Shown piece after piece: positions 8,881-16,936 of a stretch of 35,522 nt of DNA. Both the position numbers and the translations under genes were made by a program. The notes beneath the pieces were generated by a model. That model searched no databases and was not told the DNA's origin. It was given only the letters and a program-made list of their open reading frames with translations. The stretch's first letter is position 1; every line of letters starts with the position of its first letter. This DNA comes from Gammaproteobacteria bacterium (lineage in GTDB: Bacteria > Pseudomonadota > Gammaproteobacteria > VBWC01): positions 1 through 35,522 of the forward strand of contig VBWC01000004.1 of NCBI GenBank assembly GCA_006218035.1. The letters are read 5' to 3'.

Positions 8881-8909
8881 ATTATGAAAAAACCTACTAA
8901 TTTAGTCAA
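8881..8909 (-). promoter_or_regulatory. erpA promoter
   Basis: On the minus strand TTGACT (8904-8909), a 17-bp spacer and CATAAT (8881-8886) make a near-consensus sigma-70 promoter. The predicted transcript starts near 8873, about 45 bases before the GTG start of erpA. The -35 lies inside the IscR-like box. Confidence 0.8.
8893..8909 (-). promoter_or_regulatory. IscR type 1-like operator overlapping the erpA -35
   Basis: The minus strand reads TTGACTAAATTAGTAGG. Against the core of the IscR type 1 motif (YYGACTRWWWYAGTCRR) only one base differs (A for C after AGT). It overlaps the -35 and half the spacer, so a bound [2Fe-2S]-IscR would repress erpA. Control of erpA by IscR through a type 1 site is known in E. 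coli. No iscR gene is in the window. Confidence 0.65.
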
Positions 8910-8960
8910 ATTTATTCCAGGCACGGCGAACCGTCTCAACTGGTTGACGGGTCATATTAT

Positions 8961-10004
8961 TTAGGGCAAAAGCGCAATGCTTTCAAGCCCTGCGGACTCC
9001 GGATAGCCGAACATCAGGTTCATGTTCTGCACGGCCTGCCCCGCAGCGCCTTTGACCAGATTATCGATCACCGACAACACCACCACCACCTTGCCGCCCT
9101 GCGGCCGGTGAACTGCCAGCCGGCAGGTGTTCGCACCACGGACACTACGGGTTTCGGGGTGCGCGCCTTCCGGCAGCACGTCGACAAACGGCTCGTTCGC
9201 GTAGCGCGTCTCATACAGGACCTGAAGATCACCCGCCGGGCCGGTAACCGTCGCGTAAAGCGTCGCGTGGATGCCGCGGATCATCGGCGTCAAATGCGGC
9301 ACAAATGTCAGGCCGACATCCTTGCCCGCCATACCTTTCAAACCCTGGCGGATCTCCGGCAGATGCCGGTGGCCGGGCACACCGTATGCCTTAAAGTTAT
9401 CGCCCGCCTCACCGAGCAACATCGCCACGGTCGCCTTGCGGCCGGCGCCACTGACGCCCGACTTGGCATCGGCGATCAGCCCGCTCGTGTCGACGAGACC
9501 GGCTTCGAGCAGCGGCAGAAAACCGAGCTGGATCGCCGTGGGATAGCAACCCGGATTCGCCACCAGCCGCGCGTCGCGTATCGCATCGCGATGGATCTCG
9601 GGCAACCCGTAGACAGCCTCTTGCAGCAGCTGCGGACAGGCGTGCGGCATGCCATACCACTGCTGCCACTGCGCAGCGTCTTTCAAGCGGAAATCCGCGG
9701 CGAGGTCGATCACCCGCACGCCGGCGTCGAGCAACGCCGGCACCATGGTCATCGCCGTACCGTTCGGCGTTGCAAAAAATACCAGATCGCTGTTCTTCAG
9801 CGCTGCGATATCGGGCCCGGTAAACGCGAGATCGATGTGGCCACGCAGATTCGGAAACAGGTCGGCCACTGCAACGCCCGCCTCGGAGCGCGACGTGATC
9901 GCGGTCAGTTCGACCGATGGATGCAGCGCCAGCAGGCGTAGCAATTCAACGCCGGTATAGCCCGTGCCGCCAACCACCGAAACCGTTATCTTCCTGCCAG
10001 CCAT
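8961..10004 (-). CDS. argC: N-acetyl-gamma-glutamyl-phosphate reductase
   Basis: A 347-residue cytosolic enzyme of arginine synthesis that reduces N-acetylglutamyl-5-phosphate to the semialdehyde with NADPH. It has the nucleotide-binding [16 protein letters not shown] at the N terminus, the catalytic Cys in NPGCYPTA, and the SGVSGAGRK segment. Length matches the common (non-fused) ArgC type. The ATG at 10004 has a strong GGGAGAGAG ribosome site directly upstream, which rules out the longer frame from 10046. No other arg gene is near. It lies 95 bases downstream of the cytochrome frames on the same strand. Confidence 0.96.
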   Translation of the reverse strand: MAGRKITVSVVGGTGYTGVELLRLLALHPSVELTAITSRSEAGVAVADLFPNLRGHIDLAFTGPDIAALKNSDLVFFATPNGTAMTMVPALLDAGVRVIDLAADFRLKDAAQWQQWYGMPHACPQLLQEAVYGLPEIHRDAIRDARLVANPGCYPTAIQLGFLPLLEAGLVDTSGLIADAKSGVSGAGRKATVAMLLGEAGDNFKAYGVPGHRHLPEIRQGLKGMAGKDVGLTFVPHLTPMIRGIHATLYATVTGPAGDLQVLYETRYANEPFVDVLPEGAHPETRSVRGANTCRLAVHRPQGGKVVVVLSVIDNLVKGAAGQAVQNMNLMFGYPESAGLESIALLP

Positions 10005-10099
10005 ACTCTCTCCCGCTTGAGCGCGCATGATACGGGCTCGTGTCAAAAATCGAAAGCGACGCGCGGCGAACGCGCACCTGTTTCATCCGCCCGCGGTTG

Positions 10100-11065
10100 T
10101 TACCGGCTGAGTTGACCGCCTGTCGCGCCGGAAGGTTCCGCAGACAGAGGAGAGAAAGCACGATTGATATAGCTGACGATCGCGTCGATGTCCCCGGCAC
10201 CGAGCACCGACCGCCATGCCGACATGGTCGTGCCAGGCAGGCCGTCGCGAATCACGGCGACCAGACGGTCGCGCGTCATCCCGCCCATGGCGGCCGGATC
10301 GGTTAGATCGCGCGGATGCGGCTCAAGAAAACTGCCGATCCAGTTTCCCCCGGTACCGTCGGCGGCGTGACAAAACGCGCAATTCGCCTGAAACAACGCC
10401 TCGCCGCGCTTTTCCTGGTCGGACAAATCGCTGATGGTCGGGACAACTTCGTGCCGTGCGTAAGGCGTCGCGCCAGACACCGCGTCCGCCGGCTGACGAA
10501 ACGAGAAGCCCCCGCGCGGAAACGATACTGCGCGCGCATCCCACAGCGGACCTTCGTCGGTCACGCGCGCGCGATCGTGACAGGTGATGCAGGCCGACAG
10601 GAACAGTTGCAGCCCGGCGCGCTGCTCAGGTGTCAGCTGTTCGCCGGGCGTATCGATCGGAATCTCGCCCAGCGCAAACGGGAACGCCGCCTGGTAACGC
10701 TCATGATTGTCCCAGCCGTTCTCCGGGGTGTGGTAATACGTGCCCACCGCCGCGCCCCGCATGAAGCCACCACGCAAGAAATCCACCACCAGCGCGATCT
10801 CTTCGTCCGTCAGCAACGTACTGAACGCCATCATCGCGGTACCGCTGCGGCCGCGCGTTACGGAATCGATCATCTTCGCGCGATCAATGCCTGCCGGCAG
10901 CTTCGCCGTAAAATCGGTCGGTGGTGGATCGAGATAAGTCGCGGCGAGGGTTTTCGCATCGCCGGCATAGCCGTGGCAGAAATAGCAACGTGCGTTATAG
11001 ATTGCCTTGCCACGAACAAATACTTCGCTCGAATAGGCTGCCTCCGGTGTACCAAGTGCGGACAC
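10100..11065 (-). CDS. tri-heme cytochrome c frame lacking a signal peptide (probable C-terminal half of a frameshifted hexaheme cytochrome)
   Basis: A 321-residue reading with three CXXCH heme sites: CYFCH near residue 27, CITCH and CAFCH. The first and last sit in class I-like modules (GTAMMAF and GTTMSAW supply candidate axial Met), while the middle module is different. It has no signal peptide, although c-type heme is attached only in the periplasm. The only nearby start, GTG at 11065, follows directly after a stable hairpin and has no ribosome site. The open frame continues upstream without a stop to the A9 tract at 11116-11124, where it is in -1 phase to the preceding cytochrome. A joined product is therefore more likely than an independent protein. 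A base-call error in the A tract would give the same picture. Confidence 0.8.
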   Translation of the reverse strand: MSALGTPEAAYSSEVFVRGKAIYNARCYFCHGYAGDAKTLAATYLDPPPTDFTAKLPAGIDRAKMIDSVTRGRSGTAMMAFSTLLTDEEIALVVDFLRGGFMRGAAVGTYYHTPENGWDNHERYQAAFPFALGEIPIDTPGEQLTPEQRAGLQLFLSACITCHDRARVTDEGPLWDARAVSFPRGGFSFRQPADAVSGATPYARHEVVPTISDLSDQEKRGEALFQANCAFCHAADGTGGNWIGSFLEPHPRDLTDPAAMGGMTRDRLVAVIRDGLPGTTMSAWRSVLGAGDIDAIVSYINRAFSPLSAEPSGATGGQLSR

Positions 11066-11104
11066 GGCGGATGACGCATCCGCCGCCGGGGGATTGGCAA
11101 TCCC
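11066..11104 (-). other. two consecutive perfect hairpins after the A9 tract
   Basis: Hairpin A is GGGATT, loop of 3, AATCCC (11090-11104), and its 5' base is the G of the upstream gene's TAG stop. Two bases later hairpin B is GGCGGATG, loop of 3, CATCCGCC (11066-11084), ending right before the GTG at 11065. No T-run follows, so this is not a standard terminator. The first stem begins 11 bases after the A tract, the distance at which stimulatory hairpins of dnaX-type frameshift sites act. Confidence 0.65.
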
Positions 11105-12327
11105 TAGTTCGTCAGTTTTTTTTTATCCGCGGTCAAAAACGTCTGGAACACGTATTCCGCGACATCGGCAATCTGCTGCTCATCAAGCACCTTGCCCCAG
11201 GCAGGCATCACTGTACCCGGCTTGCCGTGCTGGATCGCGTTGAACAGCGCCGGGCGATTTAATGTGCGCCGTGCATCCGGAAGGACGAAATTGCGCGGTG
11301 GCGGCTTCAGCGATTCGGCACGCGGCCCCTTACCATCACCGTCGAGGCCATGACAGACATAGCAGTTACTCCGGTAAAACTCGCCACCGGCCACCGCATC
11401 GCCAACCAGTTCACGCGGGAACGGCGCCGTCATATCTACCGCCATCGCCTGCGCCAACTGCGCCTCGGTCACCGGCGGATGCCCCGCCAGCGGGGTATGT
11501 GGATCGGCGTCTCGCGCGTGCGTCGCCGGGGCGACCGATCCAGGCGCCGCCGCGCCCTCCGGGTCCAAGGTTTTCATGAACGCCGCGCGGATGAAATCGA
11601 CGACGGCCTCGATATCGGCCGCCGACAAGCGCTTGGTAAAAGACATCATCGCCGTACCGGACCTGCCGTTGGTCACCGACCGAATCATGCGCTCGCGCGT
11701 CAATTCCGCGTGCGTTTTCGCCGAGGTAAAGTCGCGGGGCGCCGGATTAAGACTGGCCTGGGTCCACACCGCACTGTTGCCGTTGTCGCCATGACAAGGC
11801 GCGCAGTTCTTGATGTAGATCTGCTGCCCGTGTTCGTGACCCGGGGCTGGCGCCGGGCTCTTCGCCGCCGCCGCGACCGGTGGCACCGCTGCCAGCGGCA
11901 TGGCGGCATGTGGCACCGCTGCGGACGGGGTCGCCGTCGAAGGCGCCGCGATCATGAACGTCGCACGTACGTAATCGACAATGGTCGCGATCTGATCGGG
12001 CGACAGCCGCGTGCCCCAACCCACCATCGCGGTACCCGGTCGGCCATCGGTCACCGAGCGGAGCATGCGCTCGCGGGTCAGATCTTGCCGGATGGCGGGA
12101 TCGCGGAAATTGCGCGGCGGCGGATCCAGCGCGCGCTGCGCCCGGCCGGTGCCGTCGCCGTTTTCGCCATGACACGGCGCGCAGAATTTCTGGTACAGCA
12201 TCTCGCCGGGCACCGCGTTCGGTGACCCGCTATCCTCGTACGCGTCTGCCTGTGCAGCGGCAACAACCAACGCCAGTGCCGTTGCCAGCGCCGGCCGTAG
12301 ATATTGATACGCCGTGGTTTTTCGCAT
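11104..12327 (-). CDS. periplasmic tri-heme modular cytochrome c (possible N-terminal part of a hexaheme protein)
   Basis: A 407-residue exported protein. A signal peptide covers residues 1 to about 28 (hydrophobic ALATALALVVAAAQA). Three repeated class I-like modules follow, each with a heme site (CAPCH at 49-53, CAPCH, CYVCH), a PPPRNF or PAPRDF motif, and a downstream GT(A/V)M with the candidate axial Met. An Ala/Pro-rich linker separates modules 1 and 2. The start is the ATG at 12327; an in-frame GTG precedes it. The frame ends just after GAT-AAA-AAA-AAA (A9), where a -1 slip would continue into the next three-heme frame for a total of 742 residues. It probably carries electrons in the periplasm; the partner is unknown. 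Confidence 0.88.
   Translation of the reverse strand: MRKTTAYQYLRPALATALALVVAAAQADAYEDSGSPNAVPGEMLYQKFCAPCHGENGDGTGRAQRALDPPPRNFRDPAIRQDLTRERMLRSVTDGRPGTAMVGWGTRLSPDQIATIVDYVRATFMIAAPSTATPSAAVPHAAMPLAAVPPVAAAAKSPAPAPGHEHGQQIYIKNCAPCHGDNGNSAVWTQASLNPAPRDFTSAKTHAELTRERMIRSVTNGRSGTAMMSFTKRLSAADIEAVVDFIRAAFMKTLDPEGAAAPGSVAPATHARDADPHTPLAGHPPVTEAQLAQAMAVDMTAPFPRELVGDAVAGGEFYRSNCYVCHGLDGDGKGPRAESLKPPPRNFVLPDARRTLNRPALFNAIQHGKPGTVMPAWGKVLDEQQIADVAEYVFQTFLTADKKKLTN
11116..11124 (-). other. A9 slippery tract at the junction of two cytochrome frames
   Basis: Nine A residues on the coding (minus) strand are read as three AAA codons followed by CTG ACG AAC TAG. The -1 frame has a TAA immediately before the tract and then is open through 10100, so a switch is useful only inside the tract. 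A9 is long enough for RNA polymerase slippage and for ribosomal -1 slippage, both known for A-runs of this kind. It is also a classic place for sequencing error. Confidence 0.8.
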
Positions 12328-12372
12328 CACGCGGAGAAATCAGTTAACTTTGTAAAGAAACAAAGGGTTGCG

Positions 12373-12401
12373 TTCACTTTCCCGCCCGAATAGGGTATAC
12401 T
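12373..12401 (+). promoter_or_regulatory. probable promoter of the pentaheme cytochrome gene
   Basis: TTCACT (12373-12378), a 17-bp spacer and TATACT (12396-12401). The -10 is good (5 of 6) and the -35 moderate. It would leave a 5' untranslated region of about 110 bases before the ATG at 12521. It lies in the divergent gap to the minus-strand cytochrome gene, for which no clear promoter was found. Confidence 0.5.
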
Positions 12402-12520
12402 GCGCCATCGATACGGCTGTGTTGGTCGATAAATCGACTCCGGCGAGCCCGTACAAGCTCAGAACAGGCCAGCCGATAAACGGTAGTATAGCGGTTTTTG
12501 TGCCGAAAGCGCTTCCTGAT

Positions 12521-13306
12521 ATGCCAAAGTACCAGCCAGCAATGCGAATCCTCGGCCTGCTCACCGCGGTGGCCGCAGGTATCTGGGGCACCGCCGCGAT
12601 CGGCGCGGACGACATCGATCCTAACATTATCATTCCCGAGAAAATTCTCGGCTCCAAGCACGATTTCACCGGATTGAACCGGCGCGCTGGCGTTGCGGCG
12701 ATGCCCGGCCTCGCCTTCTCCGATTACGGCACGCCGTGCATCTATTGCCATATTCCGCCGGATGAGGAGGAGATCGGCAGTTCATTCATGGGCGGCATCC
12801 CCGGCTGGAACCGCTTTAAGCAGGCTGGCGACTCCTTTAGCACCTATGACAGCCGTACCCTGGATAACAAGGTCCGCACACCCAGTTCGATCAGCCTGCT
12901 GTGCCTGTCCTGTCACGACGGCACGATGGCAGTCGACATGACGGTGTTCAAACCGGACGGCTGGGACAGCGCCGAGGACGCCGCGCTGCATCTCAAGCTG
13001 AACGGTGCAGACGACCTGGAAAGCTGCGGCAAATGCCATAACGGTAACGCGGCACACAGTATTGCGATCAAACACATCGGCACTGACCTGACCAACGATC
13101 ACCCGATCTCGATGGAATACGCTGGCCTGAATTTCAAGGATCAGGATTTTCGTCCGCCGGACACACCGTTCGGCTTCAACAACGGCATCAAGCTTTACGA
13201 CAACCGGGTGGAGTGCGCGACCTGTCATAACGTGCACAATCCAGACGTCAAGCTGTTGTTGCGCGTTGGCGCCGAACAGTTGTGCGAAACGTGTCACATC
13301 AAGTAG
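12521..13306 (+). CDS. pentaheme cytochrome c of the doubled-CXXCH type
   Basis: A 261-residue exported cytochrome. The N terminus has a signal peptide (MRILGLLTAVAAGIWGTAAIGA, residues 8-29). Five CXXCH sites follow: CIYCH, CLSCH, CGKCH, CATCH and CETCH, the last three residues from the C terminus. Additional histidines (such as NVHNP and NDHP) could serve as second ligands, as in multiheme proteins of the doubled-CXXCH/NrfB-like group. The ATG at 12521 is chosen because it gives a proper signal peptide; the open frame continues upstream to 12368 without export features. The stop overlaps the start of the NHL lipoprotein gene by 25 bases, so the two are co-translated. Confidence 0.88.
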   Translation: MPKYQPAMRILGLLTAVAAGIWGTAAIGADDIDPNIIIPEKILGSKHDFTGLNRRAGVAAMPGLAFSDYGTPCIYCHIPPDEEEIGSSFMGGIPGWNRFKQAGDSFSTYDSRTLDNKVRTPSSISLLCLSCHDGTMAVDMTVFKPDGWDSAEDAALHLKLNGADDLESCGKCHNGNAAHSIAIKHIGTDLTNDHPISMEYAGLNFKDQDFRPPDTPFGFNNGIKLYDNRVECATCHNVHNPDVKLLLRVGAEQLCETCHIK

Positions 13307-14379
13307 TCGCGACGCGCTTTTCCATCGTATTCCCGTTTGTCGTCCTGCTGCTGGCAGGGTGCGCCACCACGCCGGAACCACCGCCGGCACTGGTAATCCC
13401 GGTATTTCCGCCGCCGCCGGCCGAACCGCGCTTCATTTACGAACGGACGATACGCTACAACGAGGATGTCGAAGGGCCTGACCGCGCCGAACGTTTCCGG
13501 CGCTTCGCCACCGGCGCGCCGCGCGAGGTGCTCGGGCTCGTCAAGCCATACGATGTCGCCGTTTTCGAGGGACGCGTTTACGTCACCGACACTGTCCAAC
13601 GCGAGGTCTTTCTGTTTGATCTCCCGGGCGGTCGCTTCAGTGAGATCGGCAAGGAAAAGCCGGGGCTGCTAGTCAAACCGATCGGCATCGACATTTCATC
13701 GACCGGCACCCTCTACGTGTGCGATGTATCGGCGCGCCGCGTCATGGCGTACGATCTGGAAGGAACCTTTTTACACAGCATCGGCGACGACAAAACCCTG
13801 AACCGGCCTTCCGATATCGCGGTCAGCCCGGATGGCGCGTTGGTGTACGTTGTCGACGTTGGTGGTGTCGACAGCGACCAACATCACATCCAGGTGTTCG
13901 ATGCGGCGAGCGGTAATCTGCTTAACACCATCGGCAGGCGCGGCGGCGCGGACGGCGAGTTTAATCTGCCGATCCAGGCCACTGTCGCAAACGACGGCAC
14001 ACTGTACGTCGTGGATAAAGGCAATTTCCGGGTACAGGCGTTCGACGCTGCAGGCAAGTTCAAGCGTACTTTCGGCACCGCGGGACGGATGCCGGGCCAG
14101 TTTTTCAGCCCGAAGGGCATCGCCACGGATAACGACGGCAATGTGTATGTTGTCGACACCGCCTTTGGCAACTTCCAGATATTCAACAACCAGGGCGAAC
14201 TGTTGTTGTATGTCGGCGATCGAGGCCAGAGCGGCGCGCCGGCGAAATATTTGCTGCCCGCCGGTATCGACGTCGACAAGGACGGGCGCGTCTACGTCGT
14301 CGACCAGTTCTTCCGCAAGATTGACGTGTTCCGGCCGGCCGGCCTCGATGCCAACGCCGGTTACCACGGAACACACTAG
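13282..14379 (+). CDS. NHL-repeat beta-propeller lipoprotein
   Basis: A 365-residue lipoprotein. The lipobox is LLAGC with the lipidated Cys at 27, preceded by a hydrophobic stretch and followed by a Pro-rich linker. From about residue 85 there are repeated NHL-type units (for example PYDVAVFEGRVYVTDT, GIATDNDGNVYVVDT, GIDVDKDGRVYVVDQ), enough for a six-bladed propeller. The start is GTG at 13282 (another GTG is at 13291). NHL lipoproteins next to multiheme cytochromes are known in several metal- or sulfur-cycling bacteria, where they are thought to scaffold electron-transfer proteins; that role is inferred here. It ends 2 bases from the stop of the convergent GGDEF/EAL gene. Confidence 0.88.
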   Translation: MRNVSHQVVATRFSIVFPFVVLLLAGCATTPEPPPALVIPVFPPPPAEPRFIYERTIRYNEDVEGPDRAERFRRFATGAPREVLGLVKPYDVAVFEGRVYVTDTVQREVFLFDLPGGRFSEIGKEKPGLLVKPIGIDISSTGTLYVCDVSARRVMAYDLEGTFLHSIGDDKTLNRPSDIAVSPDGALVYVVDVGGVDSDQHHIQVFDAASGNLLNTIGRRGGADGEFNLPIQATVANDGTLYVVDKGNFRVQAFDAAGKFKRTFGTAGRMPGQFFSPKGIATDNDGNVYVVDTAFGNFQIFNNQGELLLYVGDRGQSGAPAKYLLPAGIDVDKDGRVYVVDQFFRKIDVFRPAGLDANAGYHGTH

Positions 14380-14381
14380 TG

Positions 14382-16877
14382 CTACACGATCAGCTCAGCT
14401 TTCGCGACCGCGGGAAGACCCCGGTCGGACTCCACCAGCCAGCGCTTGAATTCAGGTAACGGCAGCGGCGGTGATATGAAAAATCCCTGCACGGCATCAC
14501 ATTCGAGCGCGACGAGCGCATTGTAGGTTTCCTCGTTTTCGACACCTTCGGCAACGACCTGTAAACCGAAGTTATGGGCTAGATCAATCGTCGATCTGAC
14601 AATCGCTGCGTCGTTGCCATCCCTCACCAGATCGATGACAAACGATTTATCGATCTTCAGCTCATCGACCGGCAACCGCTTGAGATAGCCCAGCGACGAG
14701 TAGCCGGTGCCGAAATCATCGATCGATAACCTCACGCCCATGCCACTGATACGCGCCAGAATCTTCTCGGCGCGCACCGGATTCTCCATCAGGTCCGTTT
14801 CGGTGATCTCCAGGCGCAGGTTGGCGCACGGCACCGCGCGCTCCTCGAATATCCTCGCCAGCTGATCGGGAAACTCATGATCCTGCAGATTGCGCGCAGA
14901 CAGATTGACGGCGACCTCAAGATCGATGCCTTGCTTCAGGCAATCGGCGCACTCGCGAAGTGCCGCCTTTATCACCCATAAGGTCAGCGGCCGGATCAGG
15001 CCACTATGTTCGGCCAACGGAATAAATTCGTCCGGATCCATCAGGCCGTGCTGAGGGTGGTTCCAGCGGACCAGGGCTTCCGCCGCGAACGCGCGGCCGG
15101 TGTCCAGCCGGATCTTGGGCTGGTAATGCATAACGAGCTGCCCGGCATCGATAGCTGAACGCAGATCGTTTTGCAGCGCCAGATAGCGCAGGCTGTGCGG
15201 ATCGTCGGATACATCGTATACCGCGTGACCGCTGCGGGAACGTTTCGCACTGTACATCGCCACATCGGCGCGCTTCATCAGCGTCGCCTGATCCTTGCCG
15301 TGCTCCGGATACATCGCGATGCCGATGCTCGCCCCGACATGCAGCGTCTGACCGTCGAAGGCAAATGGACGCTCCATGCCCGAGTTGATCTTCCTCGCGA
15401 TCTGTCTGGCATGCTCGACGTCCGCCGTCGGCAGCAGGATGGCAAATTCATCGCCGCCCAGACGAGCCACCGTATCGGATTCGCGGACCGAGGCATGAAC
15501 ACGCTCGGCGACCTGTTGCAACAACAGGTCGCCGACGTGATGGCCGAGCGTATCATTGATCTCCTTGAACTGATCCAGATCAATCAGCAGCAGCGCCAGC
15601 GGCTTGCGCTGACGCTCCGCGCCCAGAATGGCCTGATTGAGGCGGTCATAGAGCAATGAACGGTTCGGCAGATTGGTCAACGCATCGTGCAGCGCCTGAT
15701 ATTCCAGTAATGCGGTCTGCTCCTTGCGCTCGGTGATATCGCGCATAATGCCGACCAGCCGGCGCCGGTCGCCGGTCCACATTTCGCTCAGCGACAACTC
15801 CAGCGGAAACACCGTGCCGCCCTTGCGTCGACCGGACAGTTCCCGCGTTACGCCCACGACATCGGTATGCCCCGACTGCAGGTAATGCTGCAAATACCCG
15901 TCGTGCAGCGAGCCAAGCGGCTCCGGCATGAGGACACTCACGTTCTTGCCGATGAGCTCCTCCATTGAATAACCGAACAGACGGCCAGCCGCCGGATTCG
16001 CCGCCTCGATAATGCCCTGTTCGTCCATCGCGACGATGCCGTCGAGCACGTTATCCATCACCGCGCGTATCTGGGCCTCGCTCTCGGCCAGCTTGTCCTG
16101 CATGCGATTGAACTGTACGGCGACATCGCCCAGTTCATCCGCGCGCGTGACGGGCAACTTGACGCCACGTTCGCCGAGACCGACACGCGCAATCGCCGCG
16201 CGCAGCGTGGCCACCGGCCGCAATACACTCAGACGGATGGCAAACCACATCGCCGCACCCAGCACGATAGTCAAAAAACCGGAGATCGCCCACAGGCTAC
16301 GGCGCATGTCGCGGATGCGTGTCTCCGCCTGTTCCGTGGAATGCTGCAGTTTGAAAACACCGCGCAGCGGCGATTGCTCGTAACCATGACAGGCCAGGCA
16401 TTCCTTGCCGGTATCGATCGGCACAAACACGGTCAGCGTGCCGGCCTTTTCGTCCAGCACGGATGCCGTACGGCCCTGCAACGCCCGCTCAAACTCCCCG
16501 GCGTACTTGCTTTCCAGTCTGCCCGAGGTAACCGGGTCGCGCCGGAACCGGTCCATACCGAGGAATTCGTTGACCTGCTGCAACGTGCTCAGATCGGTGA
16601 AGGCCTCGCTGCCGTCGCGCCGCAGCACATCGATGTCGAACAGACCTGGCGTATCGTTCATGCGATCAAGCCATTCGCGTGCCAGCGTACCCTGACCGTT
16701 GAGCATCAGCGTCTGCAGGCTGGCCAGCATGGTATTCGCATGTACCTGCGTCTGACTCAGCTCCTCTTCGTAGATAGTTGCCGTCAGCTGACGATCGAGC
16801 CAGAAGCCTGCCGCCAGCATCAGGGCGATCAGGGTCGACGAGATCACGAGTGTCAGACGGGTACCAAGACTGGTCAT
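14382..16877 (-). CDS. membrane diguanylate cyclase/phosphodiesterase with a periplasmic heme-c sensor domain (HAMP-PAS-GGDEF-EAL)
   Basis: An 831-residue inner-membrane protein. TM1 is at about 8-27, a periplasmic domain at 28-193 contains a heme-attachment motif CLACH (C160, C163, H164) as in DUF3365-type sensors, TM2 is at 194-215, then HAMP (216-268), PAS (270-385), GGDEF (LGGDEF at 472-477) and EAL (EALVRW at 600-605). Both catalytic signatures are intact, so it may make or break c-di-GMP. Covalent heme on the outside suggests redox or gas sensing. The ATG at 16877 starts directly before TM1, whereas the in-frame extension to 16982 is basic and featureless. It is the last gene of the minus-strand redox run. 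Confidence 0.93.
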   Translation of the reverse strand: MTSLGTRLTLVISSTLIALMLAAGFWLDRQLTATIYEEELSQTQVHANTMLASLQTLMLNGQGTLAREWLDRMNDTPGLFDIDVLRRDGSEAFTDLSTLQQVNEFLGMDRFRRDPVTSGRLESKYAGEFERALQGRTASVLDEKAGTLTVFVPIDTGKECLACHGYEQSPLRGVFKLQHSTEQAETRIRDMRRSLWAISGFLTIVLGAAMWFAIRLSVLRPVATLRAAIARVGLGERGVKLPVTRADELGDVAVQFNRMQDKLAESEAQIRAVMDNVLDGIVAMDEQGIIEAANPAAGRLFGYSMEELIGKNVSVLMPEPLGSLHDGYLQHYLQSGHTDVVGVTRELSGRRKGGTVFPLELSLSEMWTGDRRRLVGIMRDITERKEQTALLEYQALHDALTNLPNRSLLYDRLNQAILGAERQRKPLALLLIDLDQFKEINDTLGHHVGDLLLQQVAERVHASVRESDTVARLGGDEFAILLPTADVEHARQIARKINSGMERPFAFDGQTLHVGASIGIAMYPEHGKDQATLMKRADVAMYSAKRSRSGHAVYDVSDDPHSLRYLALQNDLRSAIDAGQLVMHYQPKIRLDTGRAFAAEALVRWNHPQHGLMDPDEFIPLAEHSGLIRPLTLWVIKAALRECADCLKQGIDLEVAVNLSARNLQDHEFPDQLARIFEERAVPCANLRLEITETDLMENPVRAEKILARISGMGVRLSIDDFGTGYSSLGYLKRLPVDELKIDKSFVIDLVRDGNDAAIVRSTIDLAHNFGLQVVAEGVENEETYNALVALECDAVQGFFISPPLPLPEFKRWLVESDRGLPAVAKAELIV

Positions 16878-16936
16878 ATGCAACTCGGATAAATCACGGG
16901 CGTCGTTACGCAAGCGCAACGACGGCGTGGTGTTAC

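Noticed and set aside
9108..9941. A 277-codon plus-strand open frame
   Set aside because: It is the shadow of argC.
11350..12225. A 291-codon plus-strand open frame opposite the modular cytochrome gene
   Set aside because: It is the antisense shadow of a GC-rich gene, made of Arg/His/Gly-rich sequence without any domain; the minus strand encodes clear heme modules.
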